The position numbers were made by a program, and so were the translations under genes. A stretch of 64,000 nucleotides of DNA from Oceanobacillus iheyensis HTE831 (GTDB lineage Bacteria > Bacillota > Bacilli > Bacillales > Amphibacillaceae), in contig NC_004193.1 of assembly GCF_000011245.1 (NCBI RefSeq), positions 1,776,501 through 1,840,500 on the forward strand, given 5' to 3'. A model generated the notes under the pieces. That model was not told the DNA's origin, searched no databases, and saw nothing but the letters and a program-made list of their open reading frames with translations. How positions within the stretch are numbered: the stretch's first letter is position 1; each line of letters begins with the position of its first letter. Shown piece after piece: positions 24,541 through 34,787 of the stretch.

Positions 24541-27340
24541 TATACCATTGCTCCGCTTTATCGATTAGTTTATGTGTAGAATCATAATGGATTGGAACTT
24601 TGGGAATTGATTCTGTGAAATATTTTCCATATCTTGCATTAACAATTCGAGCATCACATACAAAGACAATCCCTCTATCGTTTGAGGAACGTATTAATCT
24701 GCCAAATCCCTGTTTAAATTTAATAACTGCATTAGGCAATGAAAGTTCCATAAACGGATTTTGTTTCTGCTTCTTCAGCATAGCAGATTTCGCTTCAATA
24801 ACGGGATGATTCGGTGGTTGAAAAGGTAATCTAACAATTACTAAAGATGATAGATCATCGCCTGGTATATCTACACCTTCCCAAAATGAACTTGTCCCTA
24901 AAAGTATCGCTTGGTCAAATGATTGGAAATTCTTCTTCAATCTTGCTCTACTACCACTTGTGATTCCCTGTCCAATAAGCATATATTTGTCTTTTTCCAT
25001 CGCTTCTTTTAATACATAGTAAGCTTTTCTTAACATATCATACGAAGTAAACAATACAAGCATTCTTCCAGATGTTATTTCAGCCAAGGAAATTATTGCT
25101 TCTGCAACTGCATATACGAAATCATCTATATTTCCGTACTTGATGTCCGGAAAATCATTGGGAATAAACATTTGAACTTGTTGATCATATGCGAATGGCG
25201 ATTCAATTTGTTCTGTAATACATGAATGTGAAGATAAGCCTAACCGCTTCTGCATAAAGGAAAATGAATGATTCATCGTTAATGTAGCACTTGTCATTAC
25301 AACACTTTCTTTTTCATGGAAAAATTCATTTTCTAATAGCTCTGCTACATCTGCTGGTTCACTATATAAAAATACAGAGTGATTCTGACCTTTTTTATCT
25401 ATTTCTATCCATTTAATTTGTTCTACTTCCCCACCAGAATAAAACATCAGCTCTAATCCATCTATATACCGTTGTAACAACTCGACCATTTGTAATAATT
25501 CTTCTCGATGATTTTTTTCAGAGTTATCTTCTTGGTTAATTCTTTGTTCAACCATAAAAAGAATGTGGATAAGATCTCGAAAGTATAAACTAAGTCGAGA
25601 AGACATATCTAATATTACTTGCCACGAATCACCAGTTTCCTTCTCCGTATCCATCCGGTACTGTATCCTACCTACATCGCTTAAAGCTTGGTTACTCAAA
25701 TGCTGTTTGGATACATAATAATATATTGCTTGAAAAAGATCTTCAATCTCTTGCTTTGCACTCTTTAACGTATCATTCCATTCGTATAGAGGTATATCAC
25801 TATTAGATAATTGATAAGCTTGTACAAAATTACCAAATAGTTTATCTTCCTCTGAAGAACCCAATTGATTACATGTAAATTGCATACTCATATAGTCCAT
25901 TTTTAAACCATAATGATGTGCTGCTTGTTCTTCAAAATGATGTGCTTCGTCGATAATTACCCGTTGATAGGAAGGGAGAAATGCATAATCATTAAACATA
26001 TCCGTACATAGTAACGCATGGTTTGTAATTATTATATTTGCCCGTTGTGCTTTTTTTCTCGCTTGCTGATAATACGAATATTGGAACCAAGGTGATTGAG
26101 GGTTGACTGCCTTTTCCGTATCGGCGGATATCTTTCTGAAAAATATATATCCACTGGTCGGTAATTGTACCTCTTCGACATCACCGGTATTTGTCTCCGT
26201 TATCCATATTAACAACATTGCTTTTGTAAGTGCTATATCATAATTATCTTGACCTTGCTCATAAAGTTCAATAGAGAATTTTTCCAAACTAATGTAATGA
26301 TTTTTTCCTTTTAACAATGCTGCTTGAAATGGAATATCGCTTATCGCATGTATAAGTGGAATCTCCTCTTCTAACAGCTGAGATTGTAGCTGTGTGGTAT
26401 GTGTGCTAATAATCACCTTTTGATTTTGCTTTACGGCATAGTATACAGCTGGGAGAAGGTAAGCTAGTGATTTTCCAGTACCAGTACCAGCTTCTATTAG
26501 TGCATGATTACTAGAGGTAAAGGCATCATAAATGGTTTCTGACATTTCTTGTTGGCCTGCCCGTTTTTCATACATGGAAAGGTGTTCGGATAGTTTTCCA
26601 CCGTCTTCATAAATTGTATCTAAGTAATTACCAAAGGATGTATCTACATTATGTACTTGTTTCGCTTCTACATCATTCATATGAAATGCTAAACCTTGAA
26701 AGGTATGTATAGCGGAATCCTGATCGATAGAAAAAGCTAATTCATCCAACCTATTCAATAATATTTCTTTGATATCAGAAATGAAAGCACCTTCTAGTTT
26801 AAGCCACTGTTCTATGGTTTCATATGGTAATTGATTTATTTTATCCATCAATTTTTGAAATAACTTCGCTGTTACATATGCATCAGATAAAGCTCTATGT
26901 GGATCATCATGTTGTAAATTAAAATGATCTGATAATTGACTTAATTTATACCCAGGAGCTGTCGGGAATAAAATCCTTGATAATTCCACAGTATCCAAAA
27001 CTTGATTATGCAATCGATCTATTCCATTCTCTTTCAGCTCAGCATTTAGAAACCCTAAATCAAAATTAACGTTATGTGCAATGATATAACTATCTTCCAA
27101 TATAGATTTTATGGACAAAGCTTTTTCTGTAAATAGAGGAGCATCCGCAACATCGTCATCAGAAATTCCTGTTAAATTAGTAATAAAAGGTGGAATTGGT
27201 TGACCTGGATTAAAGAAGGTCGTTTTTGTATCAATAATTTCATCACCCTCAATAATTACCATGCCAATTTCAATAATTTTGTCATTTTTTGATGGTGCAT
27301 GTCCAGTTGTTTCTAGATCAATGACGACAAATCGATTCAT
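24521..27340 (-). CDS. dinG: DinG-family exonuclease/helicase
   Basis: 939-residue fusion. An N-terminal DnaQ-like 3'-5' exonuclease (about 1-170) shows VIDLETTGHAP, AHNVNFDLGFL and HRALSDAYVTAKL. It is joined to an XPD-like superfamily 2 helicase with Walker A AGTGTGKS (near 285), DEAHHFEEQA, and the C-terminal LLGTSSFWEGVDIPGDDL and QGFGRLIRS motifs. Firmicute DinG proteins lack the FeS cysteines of E. coli DinG and characterised ones act as nucleases. ATG 27340 follows GGAGGTGAGCAGTAT. Downstream of panD by 57 bases. Confidence 0.93.
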   Translation of the reverse strand: MNRFVVIDLETTGHAPSKNDKIIEIGMVIIEGDEIIDTKTTFFNPGQPIPPFITNLTGISDDDVADAPLFTEKALSIKSILEDSYIIAHNVNFDLGFLNAELKENGIDRLHNQVLDTVELSRILFPTAPGYKLSQLSDHFNLQHDDPHRALSDAYVTAKLFQKLMDKINQLPYETIEQWLKLEGAFISDIKEILLNRLDELAFSIDQDSAIHTFQGLAFHMNDVEAKQVHNVDTSFGNYLDTIYEDGGKLSEHLSMYEKRAGQQEMSETIYDAFTSSNHALIEAGTGTGKSLAYLLPAVYYAVKQNQKVIISTHTTQLQSQLLEEEIPLIHAISDIPFQAALLKGKNHYISLEKFSIELYEQGQDNYDIALTKAMLLIWITETNTGDVEEVQLPTSGYIFFRKISADTEKAVNPQSPWFQYSYYQQARKKAQRANIIITNHALLCTDMFNDYAFLPSYQRVIIDEAHHFEEQAAHHYGLKMDYMSMQFTCNQLGSSEEDKLFGNFVQAYQLSNSDIPLYEWNDTLKSAKQEIEDLFQAIYYYVSKQHLSNQALSDVGRIQYRMDTEKETGDSWQVILDMSSRLSLYFRDLIHILFMVEQRINQEDNSEKNHREELLQMVELLQRYIDGLELMFYSGGEVEQIKWIEIDKKGQNHSVFLYSEPADVAELLENEFFHEKESVVMTSATLTMNHSFSFMQKRLGLSSHSCITEQIESPFAYDQQVQMFIPNDFPDIKYGNIDDFVYAVAEAIISLAEITSGRMLVLFTSYDMLRKAYYVLKEAMEKDKYMLIGQGITSGSRARLKKNFQSFDQAILLGTSSFWEGVDIPGDDLSSLVIVRLPFQPPNHPVIEAKSAMLKKQKQNPFMELSLPNAVIKFKQGFGRLIRSSNDRGIVFVCDARIVNARYGKYFTESIPKVPIHYDSTHKLIDKAEQWYKKNDAL

Positions 27341-27397
27341 ATACTGCTCACCTCCCTTTCTACCAAAAATTAAAATGGGAAAACGGATAATAGCTCT

Positions 27398-27781
27398 TTA
27401 CAAAACCGTCATCGGAGGTTCTTGTTCTATCATTTGTTTAACACGGTTGGATTCGTCCATAATTGCTACCTTCGGATGAAAACTCTGAAGTTCTTCTTGT
27501 GATAAAAGCGCATATGCAATGATAATTACAGTATCTCCTGGTTGTACAAGTCTTGCAGCTGCTCCATTTAAACAGATTGTTCCACTATTTCTTTCTCCGG
27601 CGATAACATAGGTCTCTAATCGAGCTCCATTATTATTATTCACAATTTGGACCTTTTCATTAGGTAAGATATCAACTTGATTTAGGATAGCTTCATCTAT
27701 AGTAATACTGCCTACGTAATTTAAATTTGCCTCTGTTACTACTGCCCGATGAATTTTACTTTTCATCATCGTACGATACAT
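27398..27781 (-). CDS. panD: Aspartate 1-decarboxylase
   Basis: Pyruvoyl enzyme making beta-alanine from aspartate for pantothenate and CoA. The self-cleavage site Gly24-Ser25 in YVGSITID is intact, and 127 residues equals B. subtilis PanD. ATG 27781 follows AGGAGATGAAATC. In B. subtilis the operon is panB-panC-panD; here panB and panC are absent between birA and panD, leaving a 270-base gap with a promoter. PanD therefore works alone at this locus. Confidence 0.94.
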
Positions 27782-27942
27782 GATTTCATCTCCTGTTCTG
27801 AAACAATCAATGTCTTTTCTTTTAACATCCAATCTTTGGACGAAAGATCATCTATATTGGCTTTCACTTAAAACAGTAATAAATAAAACGGATAAATTGT
27901 AAGAGTTAAGACTTCTTTTCGAGTACATTTTCCTCTTTTACA

Positions 27943-27970
27943 ATGATAGCAGGATTATTAACACCGTCAA
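27943..27970 (-). promoter_or_regulatory. Candidate promoter of panD-dinG
   Basis: TTGACG (27965-27970), 16-base spacer, TATCAT (27943-27948) on the minus strand. It sits in the gap between birA and panD where panBC would be expected. Confidence 0.6.
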
Positions 27971-28052
27971 CTATGATTTATGTTACTTTTACGATACTTC
28001 AACTTCCACAACTGCCAAGCCAAGTTAAGTAGATTAAGTTGAAACAAACGTA

Positions 28053-29039
28053 CTATTTCGGTCGAGAAAACCATTTGATGTCAGCAGAATATATTTTTAC
28101 AGGGCTTCCATCTGAAGACTCCGCTAATAAAGCACCTTCATCTGAAATTCCAAGAAATTTGCCTACCCATTGTTCATGAAATGTAGTAATTTCGATTTCA
28201 GATCCAATCTTAAAAGCATTTGCTTCCCATTGTTGTTTAATAGGTTGAAATCCATGTTCCATATAATTATTATACGTACGTTCAAATTGCAGTAAAATTT
28301 GCTGTAAAAGAGTATGTTTTTCAAACGTATGTCCCGTCTCTTGATATAAGGACGTAGCAATATTTTGTAGTTGTTTATCCCATAGTTGATTCGATTGATT
28401 TACATTTAATCCAGTTCCAATAAGAATATATTGTACCTGGTCTTGTTCCGCTTGCATTTCTGTTAATATTCCACATAACTTTTTCTCTTTAATTAAAATA
28501 TCGTTTGGCCATTTTATTAATGGATCAATATTTGTTATTTTTTTTATAGCTTTTGTAATAGCAACAGCAGTAAGTAACGTTAGCTCCGATGCACGATTTG
28601 GTGGAATATTTGGACGCAGAATTATTGTCATCCATATTCCATCACCATTAGAGTCCCAATTTTTTTGAACCCTACCTCTTCCGGCAGTTTGTTCATCCGC
28701 TATTATAATTGTTCCATGTGCCGCTCCGTTCTGTGCTGCTTCGTGACCGACAAGTTGTGTGGAACCAACAGATGTTTTATGAATGATTTCATTACCCAAC
28801 CATTCCGTTTCTAGGCCCCATCGTATCGTATTTGTACTAATTTTATTAGGTGATTTAATAATGCGATATCCTTTTCTCGGTTTAGCTTCAATTACATAAC
28901 CATCTTTTTCTAATTCTTTCATGTGTTTCCACACAGCGTTTCGTGAAATACTTAGTAGTTCAGAAAGGCGTTGTCCGGATGCATAATCTTCATGATTACT
29001 AGATAATATTTCTATTAATTTGGATCTGGTTGATTGCAT
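28053..29039 (-). CDS. birA: Biotin-protein ligase / biotin repressor BirA
   Basis: Activates biotin and attaches it to acetyl-CoA and pyruvate carboxylases; the N-terminal helix-turn-helix (SGQRLSELLSISRNAVWKHMKELEKDGY) makes it also a repressor of biotin genes. The ligase part has TAGRGRVQKNWDS and LIKWPNDILI, and ends in a small SH3-like domain. 328 residues from ATG 29039 (AAAGGA 9 bases upstream). Its start overlaps the cca stop by 25 bases, so the two are coupled. Confidence 0.93.
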   Translation of the reverse strand: MQSTRSKLIEILSSNHEDYASGQRLSELLSISRNAVWKHMKELEKDGYVIEAKPRKGYRIIKSPNKISTNTIRWGLETEWLGNEIIHKTSVGSTQLVGHEAAQNGAAHGTIIIADEQTAGRGRVQKNWDSNGDGIWMTIILRPNIPPNRASELTLLTAVAITKAIKKITNIDPLIKWPNDILIKEKKLCGILTEMQAEQDQVQYILIGTGLNVNQSNQLWDKQLQNIATSLYQETGHTFEKHTLLQQILLQFERTYNNYMEHGFQPIKQQWEANAFKIGSEIEITTFHEQWVGKFLGISDEGALLAESSDGSPVKIYSADIKWFSRPK

Positions 29040-30217
29040 AACACCCATTCCTTTATTATTTTTTTCTCATTAGGTAATTGCTTCGATACTACTAAATATT
29101 CAACTTCTTCCAATAAGATTTTTATCCACTTTCCTTTTGGACGATGTGGAAACCAATTCATCAAATCATTTCCGTCAAGATGTAATTGTGATCTTTTATC
29201 GATTGGAAGTGTTGCAGTTATTTCTTCTAATTGCTTTCGTTCAATAGTAGTACGATCTATCACGTAGATAAGACGTATAAAGCCATCCCATAGTTTTGTT
29301 GGCAGAATATAGAGAAGCCAATTATTTATACCATGAGACTGATAATAATGATAAGCGTTAATAAGTTGGATGGTATCGTTTTTAACATGGTTAGAGCATT
29401 TATAATTTTTAATCCAATCGTGAATTTTAATCGTTGGATCTAAAAGATGAAACACTGCAATCACTTCTGAGAATGAATGAAGTGGAGTGATATTTTCTTT
29501 CATAGCTTTAAAAATATCACTTTTCCCTGATTGAAATATCGGAAGCTGCTCATCAAGTTGTAAATCAATAATATATTGAATTGCCTTAGAAACATGTTGT
29601 CCTTGAAATAGCTTTGTAAGCTCAATGGTTATTCTCTCTACTGCAAGATGTTGAATCTGTTTTCGAATTACAAACATCGCTTCTAAAGTATCTTCTTGTA
29701 TTGTACAGCCCAGCTGACTCGAAAAACGAACTGCACGAAGAATTCGTAATGCATCTTCTGTAAAACGTTCTTCTGCATTTCCGACAGTACGAATTAATTT
29801 CTTTTTCAAGTCGTCTTGACCATGGAATAAATCTGTTATCTGTCCACTTGTATCCATCGCCAATGCATTAATCGTAAAATCACGCCGTCGTAAATCTTCC
29901 GCTAAATTTGTAACAAAACGAACATCATTTGGTCGACGATGATCTGTATATTCACCATCTTGTCTATAAGTTGTGACTTCATACGATTCTCCCCCATGTC
30001 GAACAATAACGGTTCCATGTTCAATACCCACAGGTATCACCTTTTTAAAAAGGTGCATAACTTCATTAGGAGTAGCAGAAGTGGCAATATCAATATCATG
30101 AATATCTTTTTGTAAAAGAAGATCTCGAACACATCCACCTACAAAATACCCTTCATAGCCATTTGAAATTAAAGTCGTTAGTATTGGTGAAGCTTTTAAA
30201 AAAGGTTCAGATATCAC
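29015..30217 (-). CDS. cca: CCA tRNA nucleotidyltransferase (class II)
   Basis: Adds or repairs the CCA 3' end of tRNAs without a template. Motif A GGCVRDLLLQKDIHDIDIATSA carries the two metal Asp, YRQDGEYTDHRRPNDVRF and DLRRRDFTINALAM are motif B, and EDALRILRAVRFSSQLG is the nucleotide-selecting region. 400 residues. GTG start 30217 with GGAGGTGGGAAT. It sits in the conserved bshA-cca-birA order. Confidence 0.95.
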   Translation of the reverse strand: MISEPFLKASPILTTLISNGYEGYFVGGCVRDLLLQKDIHDIDIATSATPNEVMHLFKKVIPVGIEHGTVIVRHGGESYEVTTYRQDGEYTDHRRPNDVRFVTNLAEDLRRRDFTINALAMDTSGQITDLFHGQDDLKKKLIRTVGNAEERFTEDALRILRAVRFSSQLGCTIQEDTLEAMFVIRKQIQHLAVERITIELTKLFQGQHVSKAIQYIIDLQLDEQLPIFQSGKSDIFKAMKENITPLHSFSEVIAVFHLLDPTIKIHDWIKNYKCSNHVKNDTIQLINAYHYYQSHGINNWLLYILPTKLWDGFIRLIYVIDRTTIERKQLEEITATLPIDKRSQLHLDGNDLMNWFPHRPKGKWIKILLEEVEYLVVSKQLPNEKKIIKEWVLCNQPDPN

Positions 30218-30232
30218 ATTCCCACCTCCAAC

Positions 30233-31363
30233 TTAATTGTTTTCCTGTAAAAGTGTATCATATAAGGCCTCATATTGATTTACAATCGTCTTCGAAGCAA
30301 AGTAATCTCTTACATGCTGCAAGGAATTATCGGAAAACATTTGCCACTTTTCATCATCGGTTAATAGATCTATGGCATATTTAGCTGCATTATAACTATC
30401 TCCTAAGTTAACGATATATCCAGTTTCTTCATGCTTCAGTACTTCTGGAATGCCACCAATGTTTGTTCCGATACTAGGTACGCCACAAGCCATTCCTTCT
30501 AATAATACTAACCCAAAGCTTTCTTTTTCAGACATTAATAACATAAGATCTGCCATGGATAATATATCACTGATATTATTCTGCTTCCCTAGGAATTGTA
30601 CTTTATCTTGTAATCCAAGTTCATCCACTAAACGAAGCATATCTCCATACTCAGGGCCATCGCCAATGAGTAACAATTGACTCTTAACATCCTTTTGTAC
30701 TTCTTCGAATGTATAAATGACGTCTTGTACTCGTTTGACCTTTCGAAAATTAGAAATATGAATGAGTACTTTTGTGTCCTCTTCTATTCCAAATTGATAC
30801 TTCAAATTGTGTATCTTTTTTGGATAATACTGTTGTTCATTTATAAAATTATGGATAACTTCTATTGGTTTTTCTATATCTAACATTTCATTTGTTTGTT
30901 GAACTAAGCTATTAGACACTGCAGTAACAGCGTCTGAGTGTTCAATTCCATGACGAATGATAGATGTAAATGCGTTATCAATTGCCAATACAGTTATATC
31001 CGTACCATGGAGAGTGGTTACGATTTTTACAGGGTGTTTTGCTATATCTCTAGCTAAGATAGCACAAATAGCATGAGGCATCGCATAATGTACATGCAAA
31101 ATATCAAGTTTTTCACGGTCGATCACTTCTGCCATTTTAGCAGCAAGTGTTAGATCGTATGGTGGATATTGAAAGACTGGATAATGGCTCATTTCTACTT
31201 GATGATAATATACTTTCGGATATACTTTATCTAAGCGAAAAGGAACGCTTGAAGTAATAAAATGTATTTCATGTCCCTTTTCAGCTAATAGTTTACCTAG
31301 CTCTGTAGCAATTACACCTGACCCTCCGACAGTCGGATAACAAGTGATGCCTATCTTCTTCAC
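30233..31363 (-). CDS. bshA: Bacillithiol synthesis glycosyltransferase BshA
   Basis: GT4 glycosyltransferase joining UDP-GlcNAc to L-malate, the first step of bacillithiol, the main low-molecular-weight thiol of bacilli. Features are the N-terminal [37 protein letters not shown], and the C-terminal [21 protein letters not shown] nucleotide site. The GTG start 31363 gives 376 residues (377 in B. subtilis). It overlaps the mgsA stop as GTGA and has AGAAGGGA upstream; the longer open frame to 31408 is not the start. Confidence 0.94.
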   Translation of the reverse strand: MKKIGITCYPTVGGSGVIATELGKLLAEKGHEIHFITSSVPFRLDKVYPKVYYHQVEMSHYPVFQYPPYDLTLAAKMAEVIDREKLDILHVHYAMPHAICAILARDIAKHPVKIVTTLHGTDITVLAIDNAFTSIIRHGIEHSDAVTAVSNSLVQQTNEMLDIEKPIEVIHNFINEQQYYPKKIHNLKYQFGIEEDTKVLIHISNFRKVKRVQDVIYTFEEVQKDVKSQLLLIGDGPEYGDMLRLVDELGLQDKVQFLGKQNNISDILSMADLMLLMSEKESFGLVLLEGMACGVPSIGTNIGGIPEVLKHEETGYIVNLGDSYNAAKYAIDLLTDDEKWQMFSDNSLQHVRDYFASKTIVNQYEALYDTLLQENN

Positions 31364-31782
31364 GGTGTCCCTTCTTTCTCTTGTCTCTCTTTGATTATCT
31401 CTCTCCATTTCAAATCTCCTCTGCTAAGGCCATGAATAAAGATCTCTGCACCTGCAATATTCGTTACTAATGGTATCTGATGAACATCACATAAACGCAT
31501 TAATGCACTTACGTCAGGTTCATGAGGTTGAGCAGTTAGTGGATCTCGGAAAAAGATAATCATATCCATCTCTCCGTTCGCAATCATAGCTCCAATTTGT
31601 TGATCTCCACCAAGTGGACCGGATTGAAAACGGTGAATTTGTAAGCCTGTAGCATTCGAAATTTTCATGCCGGTAGTACCGGTAGCAAATAATCTATGTT
31701 TTGACAACACATGGGTATATGCAGTCGTAAATTGAATCATGTCTTCTTTCTTTTCGTCATGTGCGATTAATGCTATATTCAT
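31360..31782 (-). CDS. mgsA: Methylglyoxal synthase
   Basis: Converts dihydroxyacetone phosphate to methylglyoxal, a phosphate-releasing glycolytic bypass. Signature segments are [40 protein letters not shown] and [23 protein letters not shown], with catalytic Asp and His present. 140 residues. ATG 31782 follows GGGAGTTTAGAT. Coupled to bshA by a 4-base overlap; bacillithiol detoxifies methylglyoxal, so the coupling makes physiological sense. Confidence 0.95.
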   Translation of the reverse strand: MNIALIAHDEKKEDMIQFTTAYTHVLSKHRLFATGTTGMKISNATGLQIHRFQSGPLGGDQQIGAMIANGEMDMIIFFRDPLTAQPHEPDVSALMRLCDVHQIPLVTNIAGAEIFIHGLSRGDLKWREIIKERQEKEGTP

Positions 31783-31807
31783 ATCTAAACTCCCATCATT
31801 CTTATAT

Positions 31808-32605
31808 TTACAATAGGTTCTCCAAACCATATACAAGTTCTTCTAAATCCATAACTTGATTTACACATTCCCTTATACCATCCATAAAAGAAGCACGATT
31901 CATGGAGTCATGACTGATGGTTAATGTTTGACCAGCACCACCGAAAATAACCTCTTGATGTGCTACTAATCCCGGTAAACGCATACTATGAATGCGCATG
32001 CCATCCATATCTGCACCTCTAGCACCTGGTAATGTTTCTTCCTCTTTTGGATGTCCTTGTTTTTGGCTTTCACGTACATCTTGAATTAATTCAGCTGTCT
32101 TTTTAGCAGTACCTGATGGCGCATCTAATTTTTGATCATGATGTTTTTCTATTATTTCTACATTCGGGAAATACTTTGCTGCCATTTTAGAGAATTTCAT
32201 CATTAATACAGCACCTATTGCAAAATTCGGAGCAATGATACATCCTCGTTGTTGTTGCTTAGAAAGTTCTTTAAGCTCAGATAGTTGTTCATCCGTAAAT
32301 CCTGTTGTCCCTACTACTGGTCGCACTTTATATTCTAAAGCTGTTTTGGTATGTTTATAACCCACTTCAGGCGTTGTTAAGTCCACAAAAACATCTGCTT
32401 GATGTTGTTTTAAGCATGAATCAATATCCGTGTAAATAGGTACTTGAAGATCATCTGAGAATTGTTCCAGCTCACCTAAATTTAATCCATCATGTTTGTG
32501 ATCTAAGCAAGCAACCAGACGAAAAGAATCTTCTTTTGTAATCATTTGTACAGCTTCATATCCCATTCTACCTCTAGGTCCAGCTACGATTATATTAATT
32601 GCCAT
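31808..32605 (-). CDS. dapB: 4-hydroxy-tetrahydrodipicolinate reductase
   Basis: NAD(P)H-dependent step of lysine, diaminopimelate and dipicolinate synthesis. N-terminal Rossmann [21 protein letters not shown], the catalytic [15 protein letters not shown] (His, His, Lys) and the C-terminal oligomerisation part. 265 residues. ATG 32605 follows AGGAGAATAATAC. Lies between ypjD and mgsA as in B. subtilis; its product is needed for both cortex and cell wall. Confidence 0.95.
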   Translation of the reverse strand: MAINIIVAGPRGRMGYEAVQMITKEDSFRLVACLDHKHDGLNLGELEQFSDDLQVPIYTDIDSCLKQHQADVFVDLTTPEVGYKHTKTALEYKVRPVVGTTGFTDEQLSELKELSKQQQRGCIIAPNFAIGAVLMMKFSKMAAKYFPNVEIIEKHHDQKLDAPSGTAKKTAELIQDVRESQKQGHPKEEETLPGARGADMDGMRIHSMRLPGLVAHQEVIFGGAGQTLTISHDSMNRASFMDGIRECVNQVMDLEELVYGLENLL

Positions 32606-32608
32606 GTA

Positions 32609-32950
32609 TTATTCTCCTGTTTCTTTTCTTGTCCAACGATTTTTATCTCTTGTTTCGAATTTTTCTATGGATTGTTGAAATGCATCCGATAATTGAAAAT
32701 CAAGTGAATTTGCGAAGCAAGCAAGTACGAATAGAATATCCCCGACTTCTTCTTCTACTGTTTTTATATTTTCCGTTTGCTTTTTTGGTTTTTCACCGTA
32801 ATAATGATTAATTTCTCTAGCAAGTTCTCCCGTTTCTTCACTTAACCTAGCCATTAATGCTAAAGGAGAAAAATATCCTTCTTTAAATTGAGAGATATAC
32901 TCATCGGTAAGAGTTTGAATATCTTCCACATTATGTACACGATTTGTCAT
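32609..32950 (-). CDS. ypjD: MazG-like nucleotide pyrophosphohydrolase YpjD
   Basis: 113-residue single MazG domain of the all-alpha NTP pyrophosphatase group, probably cleaning up non-canonical nucleotides. The EExxE and ExxD metal motifs are visible in ARLSEETGELAREINH and TVEEEVGDILFVLACFAN. ATG 32950 with GGAGGCG upstream. dapB follows after 3 bases, so the genes are coupled. Substrate unknown. Confidence 0.88.
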   Translation of the reverse strand: MTNRVHNVEDIQTLTDEYISQFKEGYFSPLALMARLSEETGELAREINHYYGEKPKKQTENIKTVEEEVGDILFVLACFANSLDFQLSDAFQQSIEKFETRDKNRWTRKETGE

Positions 32951-33110
32951 TAAAAACTCGCCTCCAACTTTCATACTACCCTTTTAATGGTAGCTAAAAG
33001 ACACCGTTTTGACAAATAATAGGTATCTAAGATTGGATTGTTTGTTCATTGGAATTTGTCTATAATAAGAATGGTTTTGTATTTTTCGAAAACTGAAGGA
33101 GGATAGGTTT

Positions 33111-33980
33111 ATGTTTGGATTGAAGTTTAAAAATATTGGTTTTATATTACTCGGTTCAGCGATATTTTCATTTGGAGTTGTACATTTCAACATGCAACAC
33201 AATCTTGGTGAGGGTGGATTTACGGGGATTACGTTGCTTTTATATTTCTTATGGGATATTGATCCAGCTATTAGTAATTTAGTACTTAATGTACCTGTGT
33301 TTTTTATAGGTTGGAAATTATTAGGAAGGAATACATTTTTTTATACGATAATTGGTACGTTTGCAGTTTCATTCTTCCTTTGGTTATTTCAATTAAATAC
33401 TTTTCCAATTCATTTGGAGAATGACATGACATTGGTAGCACTATTTGCTGGGGTGTTTATCGGTATTGGACTTGGAGTTATTTTCAGATACGGTGGTACT
33501 ACTGGTGGAGTAGATATCATCGCTCGAATCGTGAACAAATATATAGGGTGGAGTATTGGTAAAGCAATGTTCGTCTTTGACTTTATTGTTATTGTTACAT
33601 CTATTTTTGTTATTCTTGACCTGGCTCAAGGGATGTACACACTTGTAGCTGTATACATCGGAGCAAGAGTAATTGACTTTATACAAGAAGGTGCTTATTC
33701 GGCAAGAGGAGCTGTGATTATTTCGAATCATAGTGAAGTTATAGCGAAAGAAATTATGGAGAAAATGGATCGAGGAGTTACAATCTTAAATGGTCAAGGA
33801 AGTTATTCGAAAGAAAAAAGAAATGTTTTATATTGTGTTGTAGCACGAAATGAGATAGTTCGCTTAAAATCGATTATTGAACAGACTGATCCCCATGCAT
33901 TCGTATCATTGACTACAGTACATGATGTAATGGGTGAAGGTTTTACCTTGGATGAGAATAAAAAACCAATTGAAATTTAA
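33111..33980 (+). CDS. ypjC: YitT/YpjC family membrane protein (DUF161 + DUF2179)
   Basis: 289-residue integral membrane protein: five or six hydrophobic helices in residues 1-190 containing the YitT-type GGTTGGVDIIARI, followed by a soluble DUF2179 domain (RGVTILNGQGSYSKEKRNVLYCVV). Family function is unsettled. GGAGGATAGGTTT precedes ATG 33111. It reads against its neighbours, in a locus matching B. subtilis ypjC. Confidence 0.87.
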   Translation: MFGLKFKNIGFILLGSAIFSFGVVHFNMQHNLGEGGFTGITLLLYFLWDIDPAISNLVLNVPVFFIGWKLLGRNTFFYTIIGTFAVSFFLWLFQLNTFPIHLENDMTLVALFAGVFIGIGLGVIFRYGGTTGGVDIIARIVNKYIGWSIGKAMFVFDFIVIVTSIFVILDLAQGMYTLVAVYIGARVIDFIQEGAYSARGAVIISNHSEVIAKEIMEKMDRGVTILNGQGSYSKEKRNVLYCVVARNEIVRLKSIIEQTDPHAFVSLTTVHDVMGEGFTLDENKKPIEI

Positions 33981-34000
33981 ATTATTATATTTTGCAGCTA

Positions 34001-34041
34001 AAAACACCCATATGGAGGTTTAACATTCCAATGGGTGTTTT
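34001..34041. terminator. Bidirectional terminator between ypjC and yugP
   Basis: AAAACACCCAT/ATGGGTGTTTT with an inner TGGA/TCCA extension. It ends the convergent ypjC (+) and yugP (-). Confidence 0.85.
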
Positions 34042-34051
34042 AATCATTTGC

Positions 34052-34732
34052 CTACTCACGATTTGCTGCATAGATAAGGATAAATCTTACTAATTCAGCT
34101 ACCGCCACTAATGCTGCTGCGACATAAGTCATTGCTGCAGCATTCAATACCTTCTTCGTTTCACGTTCTTCATCGTTGCGAATAACGCCAGCCGATATCA
34201 TCTGGGTCATCGCCCGGTTAGAAGCGTCAAATTCTACAGGTAAGGTTACTAGTTGGAATAATACTGCTGCTGAAAAGAAGATAATACCAAATAGTAATAA
34301 ATTAGTTGCACTAAAAATGATACCTGCGATAATTAAAAACATCGAAATATTTGATCCAAAGTTTGCAACTGGGACTAATGCACTTCTGAATTTTAAAAAT
34401 GCATATTCCTGTTGATCTTGAATAGCGTGTCCAACCTCATGTGCTGCTACAGCAGATGCTGCCATTGAACGTCCGTTGTAAATTCCTTCAGATAAATTCA
34501 CGATTTTCTTACGGGGATCATAATGGTCACTTAATGTACCTTTCACTTTGCCAATTTGTACATCATATAATCCATTATCATCTAAGATTTTACGAGCAAC
34601 ATCTGCTCCGGTCATACCGGAGGATATTGGTTTCTTCGAATATTTTTTATAAGTGCTTTTAACCTTCGCTTGAGCAACCATCGGTACAATCATTAATAAA
34701 GCAATGTAAATTAAATAAGCTCCTAACCCCAT
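34052..34732 (-). CDS. yugP: Zinc metallopeptidase YugP (membrane)
   Basis: 226-residue membrane protease-like protein with an N-terminal hydrophobic helix, HEVGH in AASAVAAHEVGHAIQDQ (zinc and catalytic Glu), two central helices (about 115-160) and a hydrophobic C terminus. Family members are putative neutral zinc metallopeptidases; substrate unknown. ATG 34732 has GGAGG 8 bases upstream. In B. subtilis yugP is at another locus, so its place here is a difference in gene order. Confidence 0.88.
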   Translation of the reverse strand: MGLGAYLIYIALLMIVPMVAQAKVKSTYKKYSKKPISSGMTGADVARKILDDNGLYDVQIGKVKGTLSDHYDPRKKIVNLSEGIYNGRSMAASAVAAHEVGHAIQDQQEYAFLKFRSALVPVANFGSNISMFLIIAGIIFSATNLLLFGIIFFSAAVLFQLVTLPVEFDASNRAMTQMISAGVIRNDEERETKKVLNAAAMTYVAAALVAVAELVRFILIYAANRE

Positions 34733-34787
34733 GTTCCATTCCTCCATTTATTATCTCTTAAGGTCAATTTTAGTCAGGTTCCTTTCG

